Below are positions 25,001-34,844 of a DNA stretch of 64,000 nucleotides, piece after piece. How positions within the stretch are numbered: the stretch's first letter is position 1; the number at the start of each line of letters is the position of its first letter. The translations under genes and the position numbers were made by a program. The notes beneath the pieces were generated by a model. It worked only from the letters and a program-made list of their open reading frames with translations, searched no databases and was not told the origin of the DNA. The stretch comes from Limnanthes douglasii subsp. nivea (Eukaryota > Streptophyta > Magnoliopsida > Brassicales > Limnanthaceae). The stretch is taken from contig JAUPFV010000002.1 of the NCBI GenBank assembly GCA_036936605.1, forward strand, positions 248,083,305 to 248,147,304. Direction: 5' to 3'.

Positions 25001-26248
25001 GTTGAAAAAAGAGTAAATTTTATTAATTCCAGGGACATGTAATATAGGTTTGAGACAAATAGGTTGTTTATTTAAGGATTTCAAGACTGTTTGACCAATA
25101 GGAGAGGTTGGGAGTCTCTCACTATTACCAACTAGAATATGTTTGTTACCTGAGTCATTTGCTACCTATGACATGGTGGCTGGCACCACTGTTAGCATGC
25201 CAAACTCTTTCTCCTGATGTGTCTTGAGTAGCAAGAAAGGAATTGTGTCCTCCTTTAGACCTAGGATGCTCTGGTGAATATAGATCATATAACTGATGGA
25301 TCATCCCCGTAGTAGCAAACTATGGAAAGTTGGTTTACTTTGAGAAAACCTTCCACCTCTGCCTTTGTAGAATTTACTCGTCCCCTAGAATTATAGTTGA
25401 AATTAGGATTAGATCTCCCTTTGTAGTTTCTATAGAACCCCTTGTTTTGACCACAATATCCTCTCTGATTTGCATTATGAAACTATTGTTTGTATTCATT
25501 TATGTGTGTAAAATTAGTACTTGAAAGACTAATGTTAGACACTGAATTTCGCAAGTCAGTAAGCTGCTCTAGTCTGCTTTCAAAAGTGAGGAGGCTGTTT
25601 GCAGATCAATCCAAGTTAATCCTTTTTTATCAGCAAGGCTCACTATAATGGGAGTATATTCAGCATCAATAAATGCAAGGACTTGAGCGATCAAGACATC
25701 TATAGAGGTTAGACACCGTACAAGAATAAGATTGTCAAATATCATCTTCATTTTGTTTAGATACTCTATCATAGCAGTGGTTCCTTTGCGAGTTCTTTGG
25801 AACTCTACCTTATAGTAGGTAATTATGGATCTTGTTTGTGAGCCAAACAATTTACCAGTTGCATCCCTAAGAATTTTAGAAGTCTCTTCCTCCATTAACT
25901 GAGTTGTTATCTCAAGGCCCATAATGGAGTACAATCAGCCAAGAAGTAGCTGATCTTTGGCTACACGTTCTCCTTTCTCTAAGTTATTAGAACATTCCCT
26001 TCATTATCAGTAGTAAACCTAGGAGGACAAACCTTCTCCCATGTGATAAATCCTCATAATTTGTTACCTTTAATCATAGGTAACACTATTGTGTTCCGCA
26101 TAATATTTTTACTTTTGTCATGTCTGATATTATTGACATTGTTGATTAAATGCAGCTGCATATTCTTTGGGGCATTTGAGAAATTGTTTAGGAATATAGA
26201 TCCAATTGAATCTGAGAAGAAAGATAGAGAATCATTGAAGTTCGCCAT
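22043..26248 (-). pseudogene. Copia C gag-pol polyprotein, heavily decayed
   Basis: The ATG at 26248 (MANFNDSLSF), 16 bases inside the primer site, opens gag; QLHLINNVNNIR and LPMIKGNKL are typical copia gag N-terminus, and KILRDATGKLFGSQTRS (25934-25569) continues it. The pre-integrase region is at 24983-24690 (NRWHKKLGYPSQNVL). The integrase core is at 24634-24107 with the Glu in GHNGKAERKHSY and INRLSTPSLQ. A region with KCVFLGYSQNHKGYKCLN follows at 24090-23866. RT is at 23131-22910 (VRQFDINNAFLNGVL, YMKQPQGFD, LYGLKQDTQAWY), and RNase H at 22519-22043 (RSDISYVVKRLNQ, SSIESEYRDLANF, KHIEFDVHFI). Frameshifts and stops throughout. Confidence 0.87.
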
Positions 26249-26278
26249 TGAAGGCTCAGAATGGATCTGATACCAAAT

Positions 26279-26668
26279 AGAATTTAGGGAGAAGATGAAT
26301 ATTTTATTAGATCTGTATCAAAGGTTACATTTGCAGTTGGTGTATTCTTGTTATATACAAGAACAAACAATGTAACAACTTTTGGAATATTCTATGGTTT
26401 GTTACAATATTCTCTCCACTAACATATGTGAATATTTGCCTATAGGAATAGCTTTGTGTAGACTTATTCAATTAGGTCCTTAATGTTTAGTTCGAGTCTA
26501 GCAACACCTTGACCCATGCTTCATTTCTTTGACCTGAAAAGCATAGTTCTTTTGCGTTTTGATACAACCTTAAGTGAGGAGCTCAAGTCAGTTCCTTTTT
26601 CGACTAGCTCATCACTCTTACAGTTGATATCTTCAATGACAGCTTCACTCACCGTAATACACTTGACA
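26279..26668 (-). repeat. Copia C 5' LTR
   Basis: About 390 bases. On the minus strand it starts TGTCAAGTG at 26668 and ends at 26279, two bases before the primer binding site. Confidence 0.88.
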
Positions 26669-26839
26669 AGAGTTTATTTAGTTTTGTTGTTTATTCATAT
26701 TATTTTCGTATTGGTACATCTGACATATACACTTTAGTAGAACTATCTAATTTTGGCTTCATAACTTATTAGGTTGTTAAGTATTGGACTGAAAAATAAA
26801 TTTATGGTTTTACCATCTATATATATATATATATATATA

Positions 26840-26879
26840 TTTAAAATGCCAGAGGGACAACCCACTCTGACAACTAAAG
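26840..26879 (+). pseudogene. SUVH-like fragment: end of SRA domain
   Basis: Directly after a (TA)n tract the plus strand reads FKMPEGQPTLTTK, then a GTTTGT donor at 26880. EGQP(E/V/T)LTT is the conserved end of the SUVH SRA domain (compare the family pattern YKxRLKRxEGQPxLTT). The beginning of the exon, which would contain the rest of the YKFRL stretch, has been replaced by the TA microsatellite. It is in the order expected after the exons at 20867-21160, with copia C between. Confidence 0.65.
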
Positions 26880-27050
26880 GTTTGTGATTTATTTTCTTAC
26901 CAGCTAGCTTTAACGCTGATGATTTATATGATTTATTTTCAAACTAAGTCTAGATTCTGATGTAGTATGTGAATGCGTTTTTAGATGTAGATGGCTTTTG
27001 TTGGAACCAAATTAAACTAATCTCGATATATTAATTAATTAATATATTCG
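26880..27050. other. Intron-like AT-rich DNA
   Basis: Short AT-rich stretch between the SUVH-like exon piece and the next element. It contains a TTAATTAATTAATATAT run at 27031-27047. No coding signal. Confidence 0.4.
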
Positions 27051-28014
27051 TCAAAGATTTGAGTAATCTATTCTTGATGTAAGAATATTATTCATATTTT
27101 TTAGATATTTTATTTTGTATTTTAGCGAAAATATTATATTAATCAAAGATATTATTTTATCATTAAAACAGAATAATTTAATAATATAAATATATGAGAT
27201 ATACAATGTATCAAACAATATAAAAATACTTTGAAATAAAGTATTATTCTTCTCCTATCTCTTTTTCGTATATTTTATTCTCAACAATTAGTATAAGAGC
27301 TTGAATCTAAAACAAGAGTGCGTTGTTGCGTCGGAGGAAAAAAAAAAGAAAAAAAAAGTGAGAAAAAATAGAAAAAAAAAACACGAGAAAGAGAAGAAGG
27401 AGAAAGTGAGAAATAGTAGAAAAATAAGAAGAAAAAAAAGGAAAATATTTTTGTTGTCTGTCAAAAAAGAAAAAAAGAAAAAAACACGAGAAAGAGAAGA
27501 AGAAGAAGAAAAGTAAAAAATAGTAGAAAAATAGAAGAAGAAAAGCAAAAAAAGAAAAGAAAAAGATGAAAGAAGAAGAAAAAAAGAAGCCAAAAGAAGA
27601 AAGAAGAATACGAAAGATAATATATATATATATATATATATATAAGGAGAGGAGAAAAAAAAGAAAGAAGATGAAGAAGAATGAAAAAATGGAAGAAAAA
27701 AAGAAAAAAGAAAAGGAAAAGAAGAAGATGATGAAGAATAGGAAAAGAAAATGAAAAAAGAAGAAGAAGAAAATATGGGTGAAATATTTAATAATATATT
27801 CTTGATATAAAAAGATTATTCATATTCATTTAGAGATTTGATTTTATATTTTAACAAAATATTATATTAATCAAATATATTCTTCTGTTATTAAAACAAA
27901 ATAATATACTAATATAATTATATGTGTTATACCATGTATCACACAACCTAAAAAAACTTTGAAATAAAGATTATTCTTCTCCTATCACTCTTTTCGTCTA
28001 TATTATTCTCAACA
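27051..28014 (+). mobile_element. Small LTR element (TRIM/LARD-like) with purine-rich interior
   Basis: Two direct repeats of about 235 bases (27051-27286 and 27780-28014) both end in TTCTCAACA and share, among others, ATTCTTGAT, ATTATATTAATCAAA and TTTGAAATAAAG. Right after the first comes TTAGTATAAGAGCTT, a decayed form of the tRNA-Met primer site TGGTATCAGAGC. Just before the second is ATATGGG, a possible end of a polypurine tract. The interior of about 490 bases has no domain. Confidence 0.72.
27310..27775 (+). repeat. Purine tract (GAA/AAG low complexity)
   Basis: Almost pure A and G on the plus strand for some 450 bases, interrupted by a (TA)n run at 27620-27643. It yields long Lys/Glu-rich frames on the plus strand and Phe/Leu/Ser frames on the minus strand; these are composition artefacts and no protein is called. 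Two halves share GAAAAAAAACACGAGAAAGAGAAGA-like phrases, suggesting internal duplication. Confidence 0.9.
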
Positions 28015-28030
28015 GCCTATTTGTGTGAAC

Positions 28031-28102
28031 CGCACGGCGCAAGGACTGAAGTATCGCACGGCGCAAGGACTGAAGTATCGTACGTCGTAAGGACTGAAGT
28101 AT
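28031..28102 (+). repeat. 24-bp tandem repeat, three copies
   Basis: CGCACGGCGCAAGGACTGAA plus GTAT is repeated at 28031, 28055 and 28079; the third copy has three changes (CGTACGTCGTAAGG). CpG-rich compared with its surroundings. It lies between the small LTR element and copia D. Confidence 0.92.
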
Positions 28103-28149
28103 TGTCTTGAGGTCTGTTCTAGAAATTCCTTACTAGTATGTGTAGTGTT

Positions 28150-28800
28150 TGTTGGGCTCTTCCTATGTGGGAGTCCAATTATCATATGGGCTAAGCCCAA
28201 TTTTGATAACACATAGGATTTTGTTTTATGTATAAATATATATTTATACAGTGTCTTTCGGAGATGAGCATCATATTCTATAGTGTAGTTGTTGAGAGAA
28301 AAAGGTGATTCGAGGCGGAACTTTTTGCTTTCAATTGGACTGTCTCCGGTTGTCCGATCGGCTTCAATTTTGGTGAGAAAGCTCGTCTACTTGTCCTCTA
28401 CAATCTGTCCATAGGGTTTTTGATTTGGAGTCATCTAAGTGTGTTTTTGGATCATCTTCTTCTAACTGCGTTTTGGAGATATTTTAGTGAGTTTTCTGAT
28501 TTCGGTTCATTATCTTGTGTATTGGGGTTGTGTATAAAGTTGTCATACTTCTTGTGGCGTATGCTCTAGTTTTATCTAGAGAATAGTTTTGTAACCCATC
28601 TTTTGATAGTGAATATTTGGTTGGACTCCAAAATCAGTCCCGTGGTTTTTACTTCCTACACTGGAAAGGTTTTGCACGTAAAAAGTGTTATGTGTTGTTT
28701 GCGTTTATTTTATTCAGACTTGATATTTTGTTTGGGATCTTTATCTCTATCATACTTGATACAAGAAAGAAGATTTCGTTTGTGCTTCTATTTTTTGTCA
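28150..28800 (+). repeat. Copia D 5' LTR
   Basis: Begins TGTTGGGCTCTTCC and ends TTTTTTGTCA. A TATA-type box (TATGTATAAATATATA, about 28229-28244) lies near the middle of U3. Same length as the 3' copy. Confidence 0.95.
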
Positions 28801-28803
28801 AAG

Positions 28804-28815
28804 TGGTATCAGAGC
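28804..28815 (+). other. Copia D primer binding site
   Basis: TGGTATCAGAGC, complementary to the 3' end of initiator tRNA-Met, three bases after the LTR end. Confidence 0.93.
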
Positions 28816-28845
28816 GAGTGGTTGTGTACTTGTCTTGTATCAAAT

Positions 28846-29997
28846 ATGGAGGTGAATACAAGCAGAATGGTGACGATGAATGGTTCGAATTATCATATAT
28901 GGAAATCGAAGATGGAAGATCTTCTTTATGTTAAAAGTTTTCATTTACCAGTGTTCGGTGATGAAAAACCTAAAGATAAGTCTAATGTAGAATGGATAAT
29001 TATTCACCGACAGGTTTGTGGCTTTATTCGGCAATGGGTGGATGATAATGTGTTGAATCATGTTATAGACGAAACAGATGCAAGGAAATTGTGGAGTAAA
29101 CATGAGGAGTTATATGCTCGGAAGACAGGAAACAGTAAGTTACTTTTGTTCGAACAGTTGATGTATTTAAGGTATCAAGATGGATCACCTCTTACAGATC
29201 ACTTGAATACCTTTCAAGGCTTGATTAATCAGTTGGCTGCTATGGGTATCAAATTTGATGACGAGGTTTTGGCGTTATGGTTGCTTGGTTTGCTGCCAGA
29301 CTCATGGGATACTTTCAGAATGTCTCTTTCTAATTCAGCTCCTGAAGGTAATATCTTAATGACATTAGCTAAAAGTAGTGTGTTGAATGAAGATATGAGA
29401 AGAAAAACAGTTGGCTTTTCTTCACATTCAGAAACTCTAGTCATTGAGAAACGTGATAGAAATCAAAAACGCGGTTGGAAAACTAGAGGTAAAAGTAGAA
29501 GCAAGAGTCGGAACAAGTCTAATAAATTTGCAGATTGGGAGTGCTACTACTGTCATGAGATCGGGCACACTAAGAAATTTTGTCCTAAGTTGAGAAAGAA
29601 GAATAATTTTGGGAAATCTAATAATGGTAAAGAAGAAAAGAACAAGGAGAAAAATTATGATGAAAGTGGTGACGAGAAACATGTTGTTGCAGTTTCAGAG
29701 AGCTACTTCGTTGTTATTGATGATGCTGTTGTGAATTCTGTGTCTGATGAAAATGGTTGGGTAGTTGACAGTGGTGCTACAATTCATGCCACTTCTCGTG
29801 GAGAATTTTTCTCGTCTTACACCTCTGGTGACTTTGGTTATGCAAAGATGAGAAATAATGATTTGTCTTAAGTGGTTGGTATTGGTGATGTTTATCTAGA
29901 AATAAGCATGGGTGCAAGATTGATTTTGAAGGGTGTTAAACATATACCCAATCTTCGATTGAATTTGATATCTACAGGGAAGCTAGATGAGGAAGGT
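28846..29997 (+). pseudogene. Copia D gag and protease
   Basis: The ATG at 28846 ([20 protein letters not shown]) is chosen because the open frame upstream is LTR and primer site. The gag core follows ([54 protein letters not shown]), then a basic stretch and a CCHC knuckle, [14 protein letters not shown]. The protease active site is [15 protein letters not shown] at 29869-29871 cuts the frame; the same frame then continues VVGIGDVYLEISMGARLIL and HIPNLRLNLISTGKLDEEG until a frameshift near 30000. Gag packages element RNA; the protease cuts the polyprotein. Confidence 0.93.
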
Positions 29998-29999
29998 CA

Positions 30000-31290
30000 T
30001 TGCAGTATTTTGCGAATGGGCAGTGGAAACTTACTAAGGGCTCGTTGGTTGTGGCAAGAGAACAAAAATATTCAGCCCTCTACATCATGTCTGCAAGGGT
30101 GTCTGCTGAGAAAATCAATGTTGTTAATGATGAAGCAATGCTTGATTTGTGGCATAAAAAACTCATTCACATTAGCAAAAAAGGATTAGATATTCTGAGA
30201 AAGAAACAGTACATTCATGGGATACATAAAGCTCATTTAAAGAAATACGTACATTGTTTGGCTGGAAAGCAGAATAGAGTATCCTTCAAGAGCTCGGCTC
30301 CTTCAAGAAAACCAAGTTTGCTTGACTTGGTACATACTGATGTTTGTGGTCCTTTCAAAACGAGAACACTTAGCGGTTGTCTTTACTTTGTTACCTTTGT
30401 TGATGATCATTCCAGGAAAGTTTGGGCTTACACTTTGAAAACAAAAGATCAAGTATTAGATGTCTTTAAGAAGTTTCAAGCTTCAGTTGAGAGACAGAGT
30501 GGGAAACAATTGAAGTGTGTTAGAAGTGATAATGGGGGAGAATACATTGGTCATTTTGATAATTATTGTAGACAGCAAGGTATTCGACATCAAAAGACAC
30601 CTCCCAAGACCCCTCATGTGAATGGCGTAGCGGAGAGACTAAACCGAACATTAATTGAAAGGGTAAGATGTCTTCTTTCACAATCACAACTCCCTAAATA
30701 CTTTTGGGGTGAAGCTTTGAATACAGTGGTACATGTCTTGAATCTTAGTCCTTATGTACCTTTAGATGGAGATATCCCAAATAGAGTTTGGACAGGTAAA
30801 GATGTTTCTTATGATCATTTGCGTGTCTTTGGGTTCAAAGCTTATGTACATATTCCTAAAGATGAGAGATCTAAACTCAATTCGAAGACAAGACAGTGTG
30901 TATTCATTGGTTATGGTCTTGATGAGTTCGGCTACAGATTTCATGATCCAATTAATAAGAAGCTTATTAGGAGTAGAGATGCCATGTTTATGGAAGATCA
31001 GATAGTTCATGATATTGATAAGAGTCAAAATTCAGCGCCTATGTCTGAGAATGACTTGGTATAATTGGGGCATATTCCGCTTGCACATACTCCTACAGAA
31101 GTTGAAGAAAATTCAGATGGTGACTCATCTGCCTCAAAAGGTTCACATATTGTTGATACTGGTGATCATGATTCATGCATGAACAAGAGAATGAAGAAGA
31201 TGTTGAACAACTTGAAGTTCCAACGCGGGGATCTACTAGATATAGACAACCCTCTACTAGATATCCTTCTGATGAATATATTTTGTTAAC
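30000..31290 (+). pseudogene. Copia D integrase
   Basis: Pre-integrase zinc region: LWHKKLIHISKKGLDIL and VHCLAGKQNRVSF. The DDE core is complete: VHTDVCGPF, VRSDNGGEYIG and NGVAERLNRTL supply the acids. DHLRVFGFKAYVHIPKDERS-type sequence and VFIGYGLDEFGYRF follow. A TAA at 31062-31064 and a frameshift near 31180 interrupt the linker to the RT; the correct frame resumes with STRYRQPSTRYPSDEYILL. Confidence 0.93.
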
Positions 31291-32845
31291 CGATGCAGGT
31301 GAGCCTGAGTGTTATGATGAGGCTATTAGTGGTGTATGTAAAAATCAATGGATTGAAGCAGAATGAAGAGATGCAATCACTTCATGAGAATCATACATTT
31401 GAGTTAGTGAAGATACCTGAAGGGAGAAAATCCTTGAGTAACAAGTGGGTGTATAGGTTGAAGCAAGATGATAGTTCTCTGCAACCTCGGTACAAAGCAA
31501 GATTGGTAGTCAAAGGCTTTGGTCAGAAAAAAGGTATTGATTTTGATGAAATATTTTCTCCAAGTGTAAAAATGTCTTCTATTCGTGTGGTTCTAGGTAT
31601 TGCAGCGAGTCTAGACTTGGAAATTGAGCAAATGGATATTAAAACAGCATTCTTGCATGGTGACTTGGAAGAAGAGATTTTTATGAAACAACCTGAAGGT
31701 TTTGTGGTTGAAGGAAAAGAAGATTATGTATGCAGATTGAAAAAGAGTCTATATGGTTTGAAACAAGCTCCGAGGCAGTGGTATAAGAAGTTCATGTCAG
31801 TTATGGGGGATCAGGACTACAAGAAGACTTCTTCTGATAATTGTGCATTTGTGAAGAAATTTTCCGATGCCGATTTTATTGTTCTCTTACTTTACGTGGA
31901 TGATATGCTTATTGTTGGGAAGAATACTTCACGGATTGATTCTTTGAAGAAACAGTTAAGTAAGTCTTTCGCAATGAAATATTTAGGTCCAACAAAGCAG
32001 ATTCTTGGCATTCGAATTACTAGAGACAGAGACTTGAAGAAGTTGTTCTTATCACAAGAAAACTACATTGAGAAAATTCTTCAGAAGTTTAATATGGACA
32101 AAGCTAAAGTGGTTAGCTCACCACTTTCCGGTCACTTCAAGTTAAGCAAGAAACAATGTCCTTCAACTAATGAAGAAAAGAGAGACATGGCTAATATTCC
32201 ATATGCATCTGCAGTTGGAAGTCTCATGTATGCCATGGTATGTACTCGTCCTGACTTAGCTCATAGTGTTTGTGTTGTGAGCATATTTTTGTCAAACCCA
32301 GGTAGAGAGCATTAGGAAGCCGTGAAATGGATTATGAGGTATCTGCGAGGAACCTCTAATTTGAAGCTCAGTTTTGGGATGAATAAACTTGAGTTGTTGG
32401 CTTATTTTGATTCAGAATTGGCTGGAGATGTTGATACTCGCAAGTCTACTTCTGGATATTTGATTAACTTTTGTGGTGGCGCTGTTTCATGGAAATCAAG
32501 ACTACAAAAGTGTGTTGCCCTTTCAACGACAGAAGCTGAATTTATTGCAGTGACAGAAGCGAGTAAAGAGCTACTATGGATGAAGAAGTTCTTGAAAGAA
32601 CTTATGTACTGTTATGTGATAATCAGAGTGTTATTCATCTCGTGAAGAATTCGTCATTTCACTCAAAGTCGAAACATATTGATGTGAGATATCATTGGAT
32701 TCGAGATATTCTTGATGCTAAACTAATGGAGGTTGATAAAGTTCATACAGATGATAATGGGTCTGACATGATGACAAAGGCTTTGCCTAGGGGAAAGCTT
32801 GAACATTGTAGATTGATTGCCGGGATGGCGAATCCTCCCACATAG
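31291..32845 (+). pseudogene. Copia D reverse transcriptase and RNase H
   Basis: Near 31362 two bases are missing relative to the usual W-x-EAMNEEM, shifting the frame. Then WVYRLKQDDSSLQPRYKARL, EIEQMDIKTAFLHGDL, MKQPEGF, LYGLKQAPRQWY and the catalytic YVDDMLIVG. LFLSQENYIEKIL and YASAVGSLMYAMVCTRPDLA follow. A TAG near 32313 replaces the Trp of the RNase H entry (EH-stop-EAVKWIMRYLRGT). RNase H has LSTTEAEFIAVTEASKELLW and, after a frameshift near 32590, LLCDNQSVIHLVKNSSFHS and KHIDVRYHWIRD, ending LEHCRLIAGMANPPT with stop at 32843-32845. Confidence 0.93.
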
Positions 32846-32861
32846 TCGTGGGGGGGAGATT
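32846..32861 (+). other. Copia D polypurine tract
   Basis: GTGGGGGGGAGATT immediately before the 3' LTR; primes plus-strand synthesis. Confidence 0.85.
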
Positions 32862-33512
32862 TGTTGGGCTCTTCCTATATGGGAGTCCAATTATCATATG
32901 GGCTAAGCCCAATTTGGATAACACATAGGATTTTGTTTTATGTATAAATATATATTTATACAGTGTCTTTCGGAGATGAGCATCATATTCTATAGTGCAG
33001 TTGTTGAGAGAAAAAGGTTATTCGAGGCGGAACTTTGTGCTTTCAATCGGACTGTCTCTGGTTGTCCGATCGGCTTCAATTTTGGTGAGAAGGCTCTTCT
33101 ACTTGTCCTCTACAATATTTCCAGAGGGTTTTTGATTTGGAGTCATCTAAGTGTGTTTTTAGATCATCTTCTTCTAACTGTGTTTTGGGGATATTTCAGT
33201 GAGTTTTCTGATTTCGGTTCATTATCTTGTGTATTGGGGTTGTGTATGAAGTTGTCATACTTCTTGTGGCGTATGCTCTAGTTTTATCTAGAGAATAGTT
33301 TTGTAACCCATCTTCTGATAGTGAATATTTGGTTGGACTCCGAAATCAGTCCCGTGGTTTTTACTTCCTACACTGGGAAGGTTTTCCACGTAAAAAGTGT
33401 TATGTGTTGTTTGCGTTTATTTTATTCAGACTTGATATTTTGTTTGGGATCGTTATCTCTATCATACTTGATACAAGAAAGAAGATTTCATTTGTGTTTC
33501 TATTTCTTGTCA
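32862..33512 (+). repeat. Copia D 3' LTR
   Basis: 651 bases, begins TGTTGGGCTCTTCC, ends TATTTCTTGTCA, followed by the target duplication GTGTT (33513-33517). Confidence 0.95.
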
Positions 33513-33539
33513 GTGTTTCCTCATCCCTTGAACAAATTT

Positions 33540-34560
33540 ATTTAGGCATTGGTTAAATTTGGTCACAAAATGATAACTAGTCCCGTTTTTAAATAGTCTT
33601 ATCGAAAATTTAACCATCTCCAACTTTTTATCCAAAATAGCCCCTATTAATTTATAGGGTCCTAACCCTAAACTCTAACCATCCCCAAAACCAAACAGCC
33701 TCAAACTCTATCTTCTTACCCTATCATTTTCCCTCTACCTCACTAAATTTTAAAATTCGAAAATCACAAAACCATAATATTTGGCTTAATAAAAAGTGTT
33801 CTTCATAAACTTAGGAGTACTCTAATCCAATAAACAACAACAAATGGACAAGAGAAAAGAGTAAGAATCCATTTTCCTTATTATTTTGTTATTTTTTGGG
33901 TTTTAATGGTTTTTGTAGATTTAAACTATTTATGATGTTAGATTAGGTAAATTTATGTGTATTTATGTGTTTGAAGTCATATGTTAATGTTAGATGTTTG
34001 GATTTGTGTTAGAATAGAGTTTTTAGGTTGGATTTGTGTTGGCATTGAGGTTTTTTGCGCAGATGTTTTTGGTCCCCGTCGGGTGAGAATTTGTCAACCG
34101 GCGGGGAATATATTTTATTTTTCAGACTGTTCTCAACCGGCGGGGGGGAGGGTCTCAACCAGCGGGGGAACACGGGTTCAGTTCTTTCCAAATCGGGAAG
34201 AACTTGAAAAATAGAAAAAAAAATAACGAATTTGTTAGAAAAAATAATTTATTTGATGTTCCATGCTCCTCACCAAGATTATTCTCTTCAATATTCATCC
34301 GAATATAAGATGGGTTTTTTTTTCAAAGATTTTTTTGGAGTTTTTAGAGGTTTGGGGGTTTTTAAGTTTTGAGAGGTTTTTTAATTTTTGTAAAATTTTG
34401 TGTATATGTGTTTTTAATGTTTAGATTAAATATACCCAAAAGTCACTAAAAGACAAAAAAAATCTACTTGGTCAAAAAACAAAATGGTAAAAGACTAATA
34501 ATTAAAATAGATTCGAAAACAATTGGATTTGTTAATATTATTTGGGAAGGTGCACAAAAC
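33540..34560 (+). mobile_element. MULE deletion derivative of the inner-element family (ends approximate)
   Basis: The left part resembles the left part of the inner MULE: GGCATTGGTTAAATTTGG (33546) compares with GGGTATGGCTAAATTGGG (42521). At 33844-33861 ATGGACAAGAGAAAAGA followed by GTAAG is the counterpart of the inner PMD first exon (ATGGGCAAAGGAAAAGA then GTAAG). Clustered CCGGCGGGG motifs are at 34075-34165. The right part resembles the inner element's right end (CATGCTCCTCACCAAG versus CATGCTCCTCAGCAAG; runs of TTTTTGGAGTTTTTAG). So left and right ends are joined with the genes missing. I could not fix the right terminal repeat or a target duplication. Confidence 0.6.
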
Positions 34561-34584
34561 TCCTAGAAAATGATTGACATTTAG

Positions 34585-34712
34585 ATCTTGGGATTTCATT
34601 TCGGTTGGTGCCCGTGTCTGTGAATACAAGGTATAACACATTTTTATGTTTTGATTTTGTTTCGTTTAACTAAAACTTATTTTTATCTTCAGAGATTGAT
34701 ATCGTCCCTAAG
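34585..34712 (+). pseudogene. SUVH-like fragment: SET-domain exon
   Basis: After TTTAG the plus strand reads SWDFISVGARVCEYK and meets a GTATAA donor at 34631. This matches the opening of the SUVH4-type SET domain (pattern SWDxIPxGAPVCEYxG). A second piece after TTCAG at 34693 reads EIDIVPK in one frame, reminiscent of the later YIFEID of the SET domain, but this is weak. The outer MULE begins right here (34717). The exon follows the SRA exons in the right order; the cysteine-rich pre-SET part was not found. No continuation was recognised beyond 54112. Confidence 0.5.
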
Positions 34713-34844
34713 GTATGGGCAAGGCTAAATTGAGACCCCATTTGGTTATAATGAGACCCCTCTATAATGAGACCCTATTTGGCTATAATGAGACCCAAAA
34801 AAAGACCCATTTACCCCTGATATAAAACCCTTATTTTCAGCCTC

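Larger units (their letters stand above)
21492..26668 (-). mobile_element. Old Ty1/copia retrotransposon C, complete ends
   Basis: Two similar long terminal repeats (21492-21896 and 26279-26668) flank a decayed gag-pol on the minus strand. A primer site matching initiator tRNA-Met (TGGTATCAGATCC on the minus strand, 26264-26276) adjoins the right repeat, and a C-rich plus-strand tract (21897-21905) is the polypurine tract of the minus strand. Flanks share AGAG (left 21485-21488, right 26669-26672), a possible partial target duplication. The element lies in what was an intron or exon edge of the SUVH-like gene. Confidence 0.9.
28150..33512 (+). mobile_element. Ty1/copia retrotransposon D, complete, relatively young
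   Basis: Two 651-base LTRs, primer site, gag-pol and polypurine tract are all present on the plus strand, 5363 bases in total. The five bases GTGTT before the element (28145-28149) are repeated directly after it (33513-33517), a perfect target site duplication. By hand the LTRs differ at about 25 of 651 positions with no indel, so the insertion is young compared with its neighbours. The coding region still has at least three stops and several frameshifts, so this copy is not autonomous. Confidence 0.97.

Noticed and set aside
27301..27754. Lys/Glu-rich open frames (+) and Phe/Leu-rich frames (-) in the purine tract
   Set aside because: They follow from the A/G composition; no start context, domain or codon signal.
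28031..28102. CRISPR-like short direct repeats
   Set aside because: Three contiguous 24-bp units without spacers in a plant nuclear context; a plain tandem repeat.
28603..28845. N-terminal extension of copia D gag
   Set aside because: This part of the open frame is LTR and primer-binding site; the gag ATG is at 28846.
34585..34712. Reading of this exon as SUVH pre-SET (DLGISFRLVPVSVNT)
   Set aside because: The alternative frame SWDFISVGARVCEYK fits the SET opening much better.
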